Source of the DNA: Clonostachys chloroleuca
Lineage: Eukaryota > Ascomycota > Sordariomycetes > Hypocreales > Bionectriaceae
Assembly: GCA_037952775.1 (NCBI GenBank)
Contig: JBANAY010000003.1
Span: 23,498,001-23,562,000, forward strand
Reading direction: 5' to 3'
Length of the DNA stretch: 64,000 nt
In this document: positions 43,341 to 52,106 of the stretch, one piece after another
Position numbering within the stretch: position 1 is the first letter of the stretch
Layout of the letters: each line of letters opens with the position of its first letter
Notes under the pieces: generated by a model
Database searches by the model: none
Told to the model about the DNA's origin: nothing
The model's input: the letters and a program-made list of their open reading frames with translations, nothing else
Position numbers and translations under genes: made by a program

Positions 43341-46300
43341 CAGGTTCCCAGGTATTGTCATTGTCGGTATACCCCTTCCATTTGATGAAGTAAAATGTTT
43401 GTCCATTTCTGACTTCTTTCTTTAGTATTTTTTCTGGCTCGTATTCTTCTTCATAGACCTCAATGGGATGGTCTTGATCTGGAGCGTTTTCTGGTGCTTT
43501 TTCGAGTAATGAGATATGAAAAACTGGGTGGATGTGCATTGTATCCGGTAGTGATAGTTCGTAGTTGGTGTCTGATTTTTTGTCCTTGATTTTGAATGGT
43601 CCAAGTTTTTTGTAGTCCAATTTATCACTTGGTCGTGTTGTCGTGATGTTTTTGCGGAGTAGGTAGACTTTGTCTCCCTCCTTCAAGATTGGTCCCTTCA
43701 ATCTTGTTTTATCGTAGTATTTTTTCATTCTTTCTTGGATGAACTCCAATTCTGTTTTCATTTCTGCGTGTAACGAGTGTAATGTTTCTTTTGTGAGTAT
43801 GGCGGCGGGTGCATCTGGTCCATCGAGCGTTTGTCGGTTCTGGAATTCCGGTTCATAACCGTAGTTTGCATACATAGGCGTAAGCTGAGTAGATTCTTGT
43901 ACTGAACTGTTGTACGCGATCTGAGCCGTAGGCAACAGTTGTACCCAATTGTCTTGTTCATAATTGACGTATGCTCGTAAGTATTGTTCCAATGTTTGGT
44001 TCAAACGTTCCGTTTGTCCATTGCTCTGGGGGTGGTAAGCTGTCGAAAGCTTATGCTTGGTACCCATTTGTGCCATAAGGGATTGCCAAAATTTAGAGGC
44101 AAAAGTCGTTCCTCTGTCTGAGATTATTTCTTCAGGTAATCCGTGGTGACTAACCACATGTCGTAGGAATTGATATGCAAGATCTTCTGCGGAACTTGCT
44201 TCTTTGTATGGAATGAAATGTCCATACTTCGTGAGTCTGTCGATAACGACTAAGATACTGTCGTATTGTACTCCTGTCATAGGTTCTGTTGATAATGGTA
44301 GCTTGACAATATGGTCGAAGGATATTGATTGCCATGGTCGTTTTGGTACTGAGACTGGTTTAAGTTCTCCGTATGGTTTGTGTCTTGCGGATTTAATTCG
44401 TGCGCAAGTGTCACATTCTGAAACCACAGTTTGTACGTCCTTTCGTAGACCAGGGTAATCATGATGTTGTCTTATCCTGTCGAATGTTTTCTTGACTCCT
44501 TGATGTCCTGAGAGCGGGTGCTCGTGAATTTCTTTGATGAGTGCCATTCTTGCGTCTTGCTGCAGTGTTTTCATGTCTGGCATGGCTTCCATCTGTATTT
44601 TAGCGTGTGCTGTTTCTTTTAGCATGGCGCCTAAAGTTTGTTGTACTAAATGTCCTTTGTCGTTTGTCGAGAACAGTTGTCCGTTGGTTTTCGGGATTAT
44701 TTGTTCATACTCGGGTTTCCGGCTGAGAGCATCGGCTCGTCCGTTTTCCGATCCTTTTCGATGTATGATTTCGTAGTCGAACTTGGATAAGTATTCAGCG
44801 TAGCGTATTTGTCGTCCATTGAGTTGTTGAGTTGTGGCGAAATACTGAATATTCTTATGGTCCGTGTATACCTTAACCTTATGTTGTGTTCCCAGGCAGT
44901 AGTGTTCGAATTCTTCGAATGCGCGCATGATAGCCATAAATTCCTTGTCATAGATGGGGTAGTTGAGTTCTGCACCGTGTAGTTTCTTCGAGTAGAACGC
45001 TACAGGGTGTAGTCTCCCTTCGTCGTCCCTTTGGCTGACTTGTGCGCCGATCGCAAAATCTGAAGCGTCGGTTTCGAGTTCTACTTCTTTGTTTGGGTCG
45101 AACATCCGTAGTACAGGTTCATGGGTTATACAATTCTTGATGTCGTCGAATGCGTCTTGATGTTTTGAATTCCATCGAAATTCTTTTTCTTTCTTCGTTA
45201 GATCGTGCAGTGGCGCGGCGATCTTTCCGTAGTCTTTGATAAATCGTCGGTAGTAATTGGCAAATCCGAGGAAGGCTTGTACTTCTTTGACGTTTGTTGG
45301 TTCCTCCCATTCGGAAACTGCGGCGATTTTACTTTTTTCCATTCGTATTTCGTTGGGTCGAATGGTGTGTCCTAAGAAGTTGACTTCCTTAACATGAAAC
45401 TGACTTTTTTCAGGTTCTACTAGGAGATTTGCATCTTCTAGTTTCTTCAGGACCTTGTGCACATGTTCCTTGTGTGTATCTAGGTCGTCTGAGAATATTA
45501 AAATGTCGTCGAGATATACAACCACGAAGATGTCAAGATACTCCCGGAGTACTTGATTGATCATTCGTTGGAATGTTGCAGGTGCATTTGTTAGTCCGAA
45601 GGGCATAACAAGGTACTCGTATAAGCCAAACTTCGTTCTAAATGCCGTTTTCCATTCGTCTCCTTCTTTTATTCGTATCAAGTTGTAAGCTCCCTTCAGA
45701 TCTAGTGCGGTGAACCACTGTTTGCCCTGTAACCGGTCTCTGAGTTCTGTAATCAGCGGTAAGGGTGTCCTGTCTTTGCGCGTGATCTTATTTAGCTGGC
45801 GATAGTCGACAACTAAACGGAGTTTACCATTCTTTTTTGGTACAAACATCACAGGATATCCTGCGGATGAAGTTGACAACCGTATGTAGCCTTTTGCTAA
45901 CATATCGTCAATGTATTCGCGGAGCGTTTGCAACTGAGGTTCCGTGAGGTTGTAGAGTTTGTGGAAGGCTGGTTCTCCTCCGTCGATGATGGAGATTTCG
46001 TGATCCCATTGGCTGTGCTGTGGTAATCCGGTTTCTAGGGTTTCCTTAAATAGCTTGTCGTATTTCCGGTATTCCTTCGGGATGTGATCCAGTCTTCCCC
46101 TTTTGAGGCGTTCCTCTTCATCTTTTTGTAGTTGTTCTTTTCTTGCTTGCTTGTGCCATAGATTGAACTTGACGTCGTAGTCGTGTTTTTGTTGATTCGT
46201 CATGCGTGTCCAATCGATGAAATCTATTTCTGGGGGTCGTTCTAATTTTTGTATCTGGCCCAAGATTCGTTTTGTTCGTCGTAATTCTTGGCGGGATAGA

Positions 46301-46926
46301 TTTTTTGGTGTACCAGGTTGTGGTGCCGTCAAGGCTGTAACCACTGCATCCACTTGTTGTTGCGAGTCGTTGTTTTGGTTTTTTATAGTGGTGCTTTCAG
46401 TCGTTGAGGAATCGTCGTGTCCTTCTAACGTCTGACGAAATTTCGATTTCCGTTGATCCTGATATAGGTTCGTAAGAGTGTCCCTCCACTCTATGCGGCC
46501 GGTGAACCAGTCTATCAGTGGGTTCGCATCTCGTAGCCATGGTAATCCTAATATAACGTCATAGGAATTTAATGGTACTAAGTCGTATGTGACGTCGAAT
46601 TTTTTCCCTTGGATTTCGGTTATGAGGTGATCGGTCTCAGAGTCGATGATTCCGTTGTTGTACTCAAATGACGTTCCATCCGGAGTTATAATATCATAGG
46701 ACTTCTTCTTTGTCCTCCATGGTAAGCGGAGTCGGTTAATCACCGCTGGTGAGATATAATTGCATGATGCTCCACAGTCTATCCATGCTGTGAGCTGGTG
46801 TCCCTCGATCTCAATGTCTGTGACGATATTGATTGAATTTCCTCCCTCTATAGCTCCTAGGGTCTTCTGATTCAATATCATTTTACCGCGCTGTAGCCCC
46901 GTTACAGACGGTTCGTGTCGTTTTTT
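43183..46926 (-). CDS. Pol polyprotein: protease, reverse transcriptase, RNase H, integrase, chromodomain
   Basis: The open frame spans 43183-47055 (1290 codons), but translation should enter by -1 frameshift at 46920-46926, so about the first 43 codons are not used. Counting from 47055: aspartic protease D93 in WIDCGASC (a DCGA variant of DSGA) and ILGLPWL; RT with FTALDLKGAYNLI, MPFGLTNAPATFQ and YLDD at 514-517; RNase H acidic residues D663, E705 and D732; integrase zinc finger H846, H851, C881, C884; and the catalytic D914, D980, E1016 with the D-35-E spacing. A C-terminal chromodomain (FYFIKWKGYTDNDNTWEP, about 1220-1240) should direct integration to marked chromatin. No stop or missing catalytic residue is seen. 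Its C-terminal coding end overlaps the antisense ORF. Confidence 0.93.
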   Translation of the reverse strand, partial: KKRHEPSVTGLQRGKMILNQKTLGAIEGGNSINIVTDIEIEGHQLTAWIDCGASCNYISPAVINRLRLPWRTKKKSYDIITPDGTSFEYNNGIIDSETDHLITEIQGKKFDVTYDLVPLNSYDVILGLPWLRDANPLIDWFTGRIEWRDTLTNLYQDQRKSKFRQTLEGHDDSSTTESTTIKNQNNDSQQQVDAVVTALTAPQPGTPKNLSRQELRRTKRILGQIQKLERPPEIDFIDWTRMTNQQKHDYDVKFNLWHKQARKEQLQKDEEERLKRGRLDHIPKEYRKYDKLFKETLETGLPQHSQWDHEISIIDGGEPAFHKLYNLTEPQLQTLREYIDDMLAKGYIRLSTSSAGYPVMFVPKKNGKLRLVVDYRQLNKITRKDRTPLPLITELRDRLQGKQWFTALDLKGAYNLIRIKEGDEWKTAFRTKFGLYEYLVMPFGLTNAPATFQRMINQVLREYLDIFVVVYLDDILIFSDDLDTHKEHVHKVLKKLEDANLLVEPEKSQFHVKEVNFLGHTIRPNEIRMEKSKIAAVSEWEEPTNVKEVQAFLGFANYYRRFIKDYGKIAAPLHDLTKKEKEFRWNSKHQDAFDDIKNCITHEPVLRMFDPNKEVELETDASDFAIGAQVSQRDDEGRLHPVAFYSKKLHGAELNYPIYDKEFMAIMRAFEEFEHYCLGTQHKVKVYTDHKNIQYFATTQQLNGRQIRYAEYLSKFDYEIIHRKGSENGRADALSRKPEYEQIIPKTNGQLFSTNDKGHLVQQTLGAMLKETAHAKIQMEAMPDMKTLQQDARMALIKEIHEHPLSGHQGVKKTFDRIRQHHDYPGLRKDVQTVVSECDTCARIKSARHKPYGELKPVSVPKRPWQSISFDHIVKLPLSTEPMTGVQYDSILVVIDRLTKYGHFIPYKEASSAEDLAYQFLRHVVSHHGLPEEIISDRGTTFASKFWQSLMAQMGTKHKLSTAYHPQSNGQTERLNQTLEQYLRAYVNYEQDNWVQLLPTAQIAYNSSVQESTQLTPMYANYGYEPEFQNRQTLDGPDAPAAILTKETLHSLHAEMKTELEFIQERMKKYYDKTRLKGPILKEGDKVYLLRKNITTTRPSDKLDYKKLGPFKIKDKKSDTNYELSLPDTMHIHPVFHISLLEKAPENAPDQDHPIEVYEEEYEPEKILKKEVRNGQTFYFIKWKGYTDNDNTWEPARHLKNCQKLVRQYHQAQKRPSQQTKKGKAPRPLEETPDQSRSPRKRARKKE

Positions 46927-48530
46927 GCCTGGTTGACTCGTTGTTCGAGCTGTTCTCGCTCTTCTTCGTTCTTGGGTACCCATTTCAGGATATCCGCAAG
47001 GGTTCTTGGCTCGTCTGCGTGGCCAGGGATAAATTGTTTGTATTTCCTCTTCCAATCATTTAGTTCGTTGATGATTGTGGGTATTCCATCGTCAGAGTGA
47101 GCTTTGTCCCATTCTTTTTCGTCGGTGGAGGTGATTTCCTGTTCCTCCGTGTCGCTGCTTTCTTCGCTATCCGTTGGGGATGGCGCGCCTTGTTCGCGGC
47201 GTTGTCTTATTTCTTCTTCCCACTGCTGATGCTGTTGGAGGTGTGTCTTGGCAGGGGTTGTGTCATCGTCACCGTACTTAGCCAGTTCTAGCGCTATCGT
47301 TTTGGCTTCCAGGTGGTTCCTGCACTTCCAGTTGCGGCATCGTTCGATTCGACTGTTGCATTCAGCCGTTGCTTGATCTTCGAGGTCCTTGTTCTTGTGC
47401 CATAATTCGATTTTGGCCTTTTTGTGAACCTTGCACCTTGGTTCAGTACACAATTCTGCTGGTAGTTCGCCGTAGGTGCATTCTTCAGGGTATTCTTCCA
47501 AGTCTTCCTCAAAGATGGCATATTGTTTTGTACCCTGTCGTCGGTACGTGAATCGTTGCGTCTGTTCTGCGGTGTATTTGTCGGGTATTCTTCCGTTAGG
47601 GCATGGAAAGAAATCGTTTTTGGCCTTTTCTGTCCAATGTACTCGGCACTGATTATTGTAGCAGGTCATCCATGATTCCAGAGGGTGGTCGTGCGTCCAT
47701 GTTGTCTTCATGCAGGTCGGTATTTCATATGCGCCGTTACCGAGCCGTATGGCACTGATAGTGTTGTTTCCAAAAATGACCAGTTCCTCTGATACGTCTG
47801 GATGTTGTTCCCGCATCTTCTCTTGATGATATGCGTGGAGTTCGTTGTGTTCGGCTTCGATTTCCATCCTTGTCTGCCAGTATTGTTCTTTTTCAGTGGA
47901 GTTTCGTGGAATGACTCCGTTGGCATAGCAAAACATATATTCGTATTTGGTGGGTGGTCCAAATCCTAGGACCGGTTCCCCTCGTTCAAGCTTTTTCTTA
48001 AGCTCTTGGAAGATCTGTTGGATTTCTTCTTGTCGTTTCCTGGCCACACTGAGTTTTGCGCGTTCCTCAGGTTCCAGTACTTCTTGAAAAATGGGTGCGT
48101 CTCTTAGAGGGTACTTAGGAATCACAATAGTCGTAGGAGTTTCTTCTCGGTCGATTTTGTGCATCATTCCCAAGACTTTGGTATCGGTTTTCCCAATTGC
48201 TCCCAATTGCTTCTTGCCATCCTTGGCAGGTTTCCAATCTTTCTTCTTGTCTTTCTTAGGTTCTGGACATTGGGGTGAAATGTGTCCAACCTTGTTGCAG
48301 TTGTAGCATTTACGTTTCTCCACAGCTCCTAGCTCCATGGGTCCTGCGTGTGTCCCAGAGGCTGTGGTGCGTTGTTGTCGTGGTCTCCCAGTGTTGGCAA
48401 AGTAGTTTGTCTTTTTGTTGCGAGTTCGCCACTGGTACTGCCGGTCATCGATCCTTATGGCCATAGTCACGTATTCGTGAATGCTTGCTGGCCGATCTTC
48501 CTTGTAGAGTTCTTTTGCACTTCTTCTTCT
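46902..48530 (-). CDS. Gag C-terminal part with CCHC zinc knuckle and long Cys-rich extension
   Basis: An open frame of 557 codons (formally 46902-48575), usable from about 48530 where it continues the homology of the N-terminal gag. Near its start ELYKEDRPASIHEYV belongs to the retrotransposon gag domain. A CX2CX4HX4C knuckle (CYNCNKVGHISPQC, residues 90-103 of the formal ORF) binds nucleic acid. The next roughly 390 residues, rich in Lys/Glu/Gln with scattered Cys-His pairs (for example CTYGELPAELCTEPRCKVH), are longer than the usual gag tail and unrecognised. The last codons hold the slippery site for entry into pol. Confidence 0.75.
   Translation of the reverse strand, partial: RRRSAKELYKEDRPASIHEYVTMAIRIDDRQYQWRTRNKKTNYFANTGRPRQQRTTASGTHAGPMELGAVEKRKCYNCNKVGHISPQCPEPKKDKKKDWKPAKDGKKQLGAIGKTDTKVLGMMHKIDREETPTTIVIPKYPLRDAPIFQEVLEPEERAKLSVARKRQEEIQQIFQELKKKLERGEPVLGFGPPTKYEYMFCYANGVIPRNSTEKEQYWQTRMEIEAEHNELHAYHQEKMREQHPDVSEELVIFGNNTISAIRLGNGAYEIPTCMKTTWTHDHPLESWMTCYNNQCRVHWTEKAKNDFFPCPNGRIPDKYTAEQTQRFTYRRQGTKQYAIFEEDLEEYPEECTYGELPAELCTEPRCKVHKKAKIELWHKNKDLEDQATAECNSRIERCRNWKCRNHLEAKTIALELAKYGDDDTTPAKTHLQQHQQWEEEIRQRREQGAPSPTDSEESSDTEEQEITSTDEKEWDKAHSDDGIPTIINELNDWKRKYKQFIPGHADEPRTLADILKWVPKNEEEREQLEQRVNQAKNDTNRL
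46920..46926 (-). promoter_or_regulatory. Programmed -1 ribosomal frameshift site A AAA AAC
   Basis: On the - strand the second gag ORF reads GCA AAA AAC about 18 nt before its stop at 46902-46904. A AAA AAC is a canonical X XXY YYZ slippery heptamer in the correct phase, and a -1 slip leads exactly into the pol frame (K-R-H-E-P-S-V). Confidence 0.8.
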
Positions 48531-49258
48531 TTTAGCCTGTCGAAGTAATGAGACATGGCCTGTCCTTCGTCCCATCCAGTTTTAGCCAAAAGCTGGAGGT
48601 ACCTAGTGCTGAAGGTTGTGCATGATCCTTTCTGAGAGAGCAGGTTGATTTCGTGTTCTGCCTTGCGCTTCTCGTCCTGGATTCCGAAGGTTTGCTGAAG
48701 AACTTCCACAAAGTAATCGAAGCTTGTCATGATGTTGATGGTTCGTTGATTCCCTCGTCCGCTGAGGTATTCCCTCATGACGGGTTCAAACCAGTTAAGT
48801 GCGCCTCCCTTGAGTCGTGAGTGGGCGTACGTAACTTTTCTCTCGTCTGTTCCAAGGGTAACGGGAAAGTAGTTGAAGTATACTTGAAGTTGAGTCACGA
48901 ATCCTTGGAGTTGGTCTTGTGTTCCATCGAACATCTCGGGTGGTGGTGGCTTGAGCAGTTGTCCTGGCTCTCTTCCTTGAACGGCGGTTGCGGCTTGAGC
49001 CTGGAGGTTGGCGTGCATGGCGGCTTGCTGCGCCATGAGGGCTGTTGCGTTGGCCAACTCTTGGCGAGTGTCCGCAAGGTGCGCGTTGAGCTGGTTAACT
49101 TGATCTCGCAAGAGCTGTATGTCTTCAGCATGGTTGTCGTCGTCGCTGCTGTCGTCGCTGTCCTCGTCCATAGCGTCATCCTCGACGGTTGGAGCAGGTG
49201 GGTTATTGTTGGCAGCAGGAGCATGCTGTTGCTGAGTTTGAGGTACTGCGGCGGCCAT
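48467..49258 (-). CDS. Gag N-terminal part (capsid), frame-broken
   Basis: From the ATG at 49258 (MAAAVPQTQQQ); the longer ORF from 49321 would start in the presumed primer-binding region. An acidic linker (DDAMDEDSDDSSDDDNHAED) and a coiled coil precede the retrotransposon gag domain (PEMFDGTQDQLQGFVTQLQVYF, ALNWFEPVMREYL, LLQTFG-type blocks). The frame ends at 48467 after about 20 unrelated residues. The natural continuation lies in the frame one base upstream, and the shift falls in the T4 run 48513-48516 (A4 on the coding strand), consistent with loss of one base. No slippery heptamer is seen there. Confidence 0.8.
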   Translation of the reverse strand: MAAAVPQTQQQHAPAANNNPPAPTVEDDAMDEDSDDSSDDDNHAEDIQLLRDQVNQLNAHLADTRQELANATALMAQQAAMHANLQAQAATAVQGREPGQLLKPPPPEMFDGTQDQLQGFVTQLQVYFNYFPVTLGTDERKVTYAHSRLKGGALNWFEPVMREYLSGRGNQRTINIMTSFDYFVEVLQQTFGIQDEKRKAEHEINLLSQKGSCTTFSTRYLQLLAKTGWDEGQAMSHYFDRLKEEEVQKNSTRKIGQQAFTNT

Positions 49259-49323
49259 GATGTCTTCTTCGTTATTGCACAGCGATTGAGACAAGGTAAT
49301 CGGCTGAACAAGAGTTATCAATG

Positions 49324-49702
49324 TGTGACGGTTGGATGACTTACACTGGACGGGGGTCTAGGGTAGGTCGGGGTTAAACCAATCAGAGCGTTGTTCTGAG
49401 TGGCGCGATCAGGTTGTCTTAGGCTGTGCAATGCTAGTCACTGTCAATGTGCGAGTATTGTGGAGCTAGTAACAATAGATGCGTAGACGATGTTATTGAT
49501 AACTGTCTGAAAGAGTGTTCTATCTAGTGAAATGAATGTGTATATATACTAGGGTGATATGTACGATATGGTCCATATCGTTGATGATCGACTGGCGTTA
49601 TGGTTGATATGTGGGATATCAACCATATCGTTTTGGCTGCACGTGACCACGCGTGATGACTAAGGGTGGTCCGGTTGGGTGACGCAGGGGTTGTTCGTAA
49701 CA
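49324..49702 (-). repeat. 5' LTR of the young chromovirus
   Basis: 379 bp, identical to 42238-42616, beginning TGTTACGAAC on the - strand. The gag start codon is only about 66 bp downstream. The primer-binding sequence next to it reads CATTGATAACTCTTG on the - strand; I could not assign it to a tRNA. Confidence 0.95.
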
Positions 49703-50188
49703 ATAACACGTTGCCTTCTGTAATACGGGCTTGTAACCGCTATAAGGTTCTCGTACAGAGGGATACGAGACCGCTAATGCAGATGCTACAGCGGATACGA
49801 AGTCCGCTAATGCAGCTGCTATAGTGGTTACGAGGTTCACTAAACTAAGTGCTAAGGTTCTCATACAGCGGATACGAGGTCCGCTAATGCAAGCGCTGCA
49901 GCGGACACGAAGTCCGCTAATGCAGCTGCTTCAGTGCAATACGGGATCGCTAGCACGGACGCCACAGCGGCCGTTACAGCGGTTGTGACCGCTAACGCAA
50001 TTGCCCCAACGGGCAGCCACAGTGGGTTGGGCCAGTGGCTTCAGAGGGCTCCCAGCTTTGGAGAGCCCTAAGTTAGTTATTTCATTCCCCCTTACCCTAT
50101 ACTAATTATATATTATTTAATCAATTAATATAGGGTAATCTTGATCTACCCTATAGTCTATAGGGTAAATCTCAATAATATATATTAT
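49703..50188 (+). repeat. Element A repeat with 33-bp hairpin-forming tandem units (less decayed copy)
   Basis: The young element inserted at its left edge. About 49775-49955 consists of imperfect 33-bp units of the type GCAGATGCTACAGCGGATAC plus GAAGTCCGCTAAT, each with an inverted AGCGGA...TCCGCT pair. Further right AGGGCTC...GAGAGCCCT (about 50045-50072) forms another hairpin, followed by CCTTACCCTATACTAATTAT. The counterpart at 7574-8010 is heavily C-to-T mutated. No ORF; probably the end or body of a non-autonomous element. Confidence 0.65.
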
Positions 50189-51330
50189 ATCTAGTAGTAA
50201 AAGTTTATAATTAATATCTAATTTTTTATTTTTAATTTTAAATAATCTAAGTTTTTTATAACTTAATTTATTATTTAGTTATAATATTATAATATTTTTA
50301 TATAATAGATAAATTTTATTTTATTTTTCTAAAATTAATATTATAAATAAAAACTATCTCTAAACTATAGGAAGTTATATATAAAATAGATATAATAGTT
50401 AGATTAATTTATATTAAATAAGATCTAGAGTAAATTAGAATTAAATTAATTAGAATATTATTCTAAGTAATATAATTAGATTATTATAAGCTATATAATA
50501 TAAATTACTATTAATCTATAAGTATTATAGAGCTAGTTCTAATAAAAATATAAATTATCTAAAGAAATATCTATCTAATAAAATAAATATATATATATAT
50601 ATGCTAAGAGCTTATATATATAGCTTATTAGTAATTTAAAATAAGCTAGTTTATAGATTATAAAAGCTTATTAATAATTTAGAATAATCTTTTTTTTTAT
50701 TAGAAGAAAAAGTAGAATATACTATATAATATATAGTAGTATATATTTTATTTATAATAGTACTATTATATTATAATTATTAATTTAAATTATATTATTC
50801 TTTAATTAGCTTTTAAATACTATTAGCTCTCTATAGTATTTAGAATAAAAAGAAAATATAAAGTAAAGAATCTTAGAACTTATTTCCAGAAGTATAGTCT
50901 ACTCTATAATTACCTATAGATATATCTAATATTAAGATAGAAAGAATATTAAGAATCCAGTAACTTAGATATACTAATTAATATAAATTACTTAATATTA
51001 CTCTATTTTACTATTTTAGATAATTAATACAGGATATATCTATATTATTTATAGCTAAAACCCCTAATAATTATATCTTTATTTTAATAGTAATTAACCC
51101 GGCTATCTTGCTCTATATATAAGTCTTACTAGAAATAATAATATTTCGCTCTTGAATATTTAAATGTAAGATGAGGCGGTCTTAAGACTTTCTAGGATTT
51201 CTATAACTAAGAGCGTGATAAAGAGAGGTAATAGTAGGTAATCCTTTCCCTGTACTCTTTGAGTAGTTAAAGCTTTGAATATCGTAGACTTGGGCCATAA
51301 TAGCGTATGAATTAATAATAGCCACCAGCT
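50189..51330. other. AT-rich relic sequence
   Basis: More than 1 kb of very AT-rich DNA. About 50395-50565 matches 41615-41790 directly (TATTATTCTAAGTAATATAA and on) and 8030-8170 inverted. A (TA)n stretch lies near 50588-50600. Composition returns to normal near 51150. Confidence 0.55.
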
Positions 51331-51705
51331 ATGTACATAGCTGTCTCCCATCAAAGTAGTGAAAGTCGAGGCCTAGGAATCTTCGTATATAGCATGTCCG
51401 AGGATGAATTGATCCTAAAACATGGCCTCTCATGGGCTAGATTCACTCAAGCCCGTGATCGGGGCACAACACCGGATTGGATTCTGATATATAGGCCTAT
51501 GAAGTATGTATATTCCGCTAAGGATCTTCACGGGAAAATATGCTGCTTCAATACAGGGCCTAATTTAAGGACTCGAGACCTAAAACTTGTTCTACATCAG
51601 TGTCCATACTGGAGTTCGCTGGAACTTCTCCAATTTGGCGAAACTCTCAATATTCCCATCCCAAACGCGCATAATTTCCTTATTCAGGATATGTTTTTAC
51701 ACTAA
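51331..51705 (+). CDS. Hypothetical protein
   Basis: An intron-less ORF of 124 aa starting with ATG at 51331 and ending at 51705, just beyond AT-rich repeat DNA. No signal peptide or membrane helix is apparent and no family was recognised. It contains two tryptophan-bearing segments (LSWARFTQ and PDWILIYRP). It could be a fragment of a larger gene cut by the repeats or a chance ORF. Confidence 0.3.
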   Translation: MYIAVSHQSSESRGLGIFVYSMSEDELILKHGLSWARFTQARDRGTTPDWILIYRPMKYVYSAKDLHGKICCFNTGPNLRTRDLKLVLHQCPYWSSLELLQFGETLNIPIPNAHNFLIQDMFLH

Positions 51706-52106
51706 TTTTCCAGCTAAACACTATCCTACACAACAATCTCACTAAAGTCTACTTCCATTCTTGAAACTGGTCAATAAGCTCTAGCAGACTTACTTGAGAG
51801 ATTTGAGGCCCTCAACCCGACAATGGGCTATACTTGGATAAAAATATAAGTCTTATATGTTATTGTAACTTCTCCCTTTCGAGATTGTTATCTATGGAAA
51901 AGACTGTACAAAAACTAATTGATTCAAAGACTAAAGGTGAGACAAAAGAACGAATATCAAATACAAGGCAATTCAATTCGGCACATGGCACCCATAGGAT
52001 CATGGCTCACCATTTTATCCACCTGTTGAATCTGTGCTGGACGTAACCAAAAGTGCGAGCCCTGGATAAGCCAGAACCTTGGCCATCTGTTGGTATTCTC
52101 TTAAGG
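51706..52106. other. Intergenic, 3' flank of the S33 peptidase gene
   Basis: About 400 bp with no supported feature. Confidence 0.5.

Larger units (their letters stand above)
42238..49702 (-). mobile_element. Complete young Ty3/gypsy chromovirus with identical LTRs
   Basis: A 7465-bp element transcribed on the - strand, flanked by the 5-bp target duplication ATAAC (42233-42237 and 49703-49707). The two 379-bp LTRs look identical base for base, so insertion is recent. In transcription order it carries: 5' LTR (49324-49702), gag, a gag C-terminal ORF with a zinc knuckle, pol with protease, RT, RNase H, integrase and chromodomain, a polypurine tract (42622-42630) and the 3' LTR (42238-42616). 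An additional ORF runs the opposite way (42714-43340). CA and TG dinucleotides are abundant, so it has not suffered the RIP-like decay seen in the surrounding repeats. Confidence 0.95.

Noticed and set aside
48467..48575. Second programmed frameshift between the two gag frames
   Set aside because: No in-phase X XXY YYZ heptamer lies in the overlap; a one-base loss in the A4 run explains the offset more simply.
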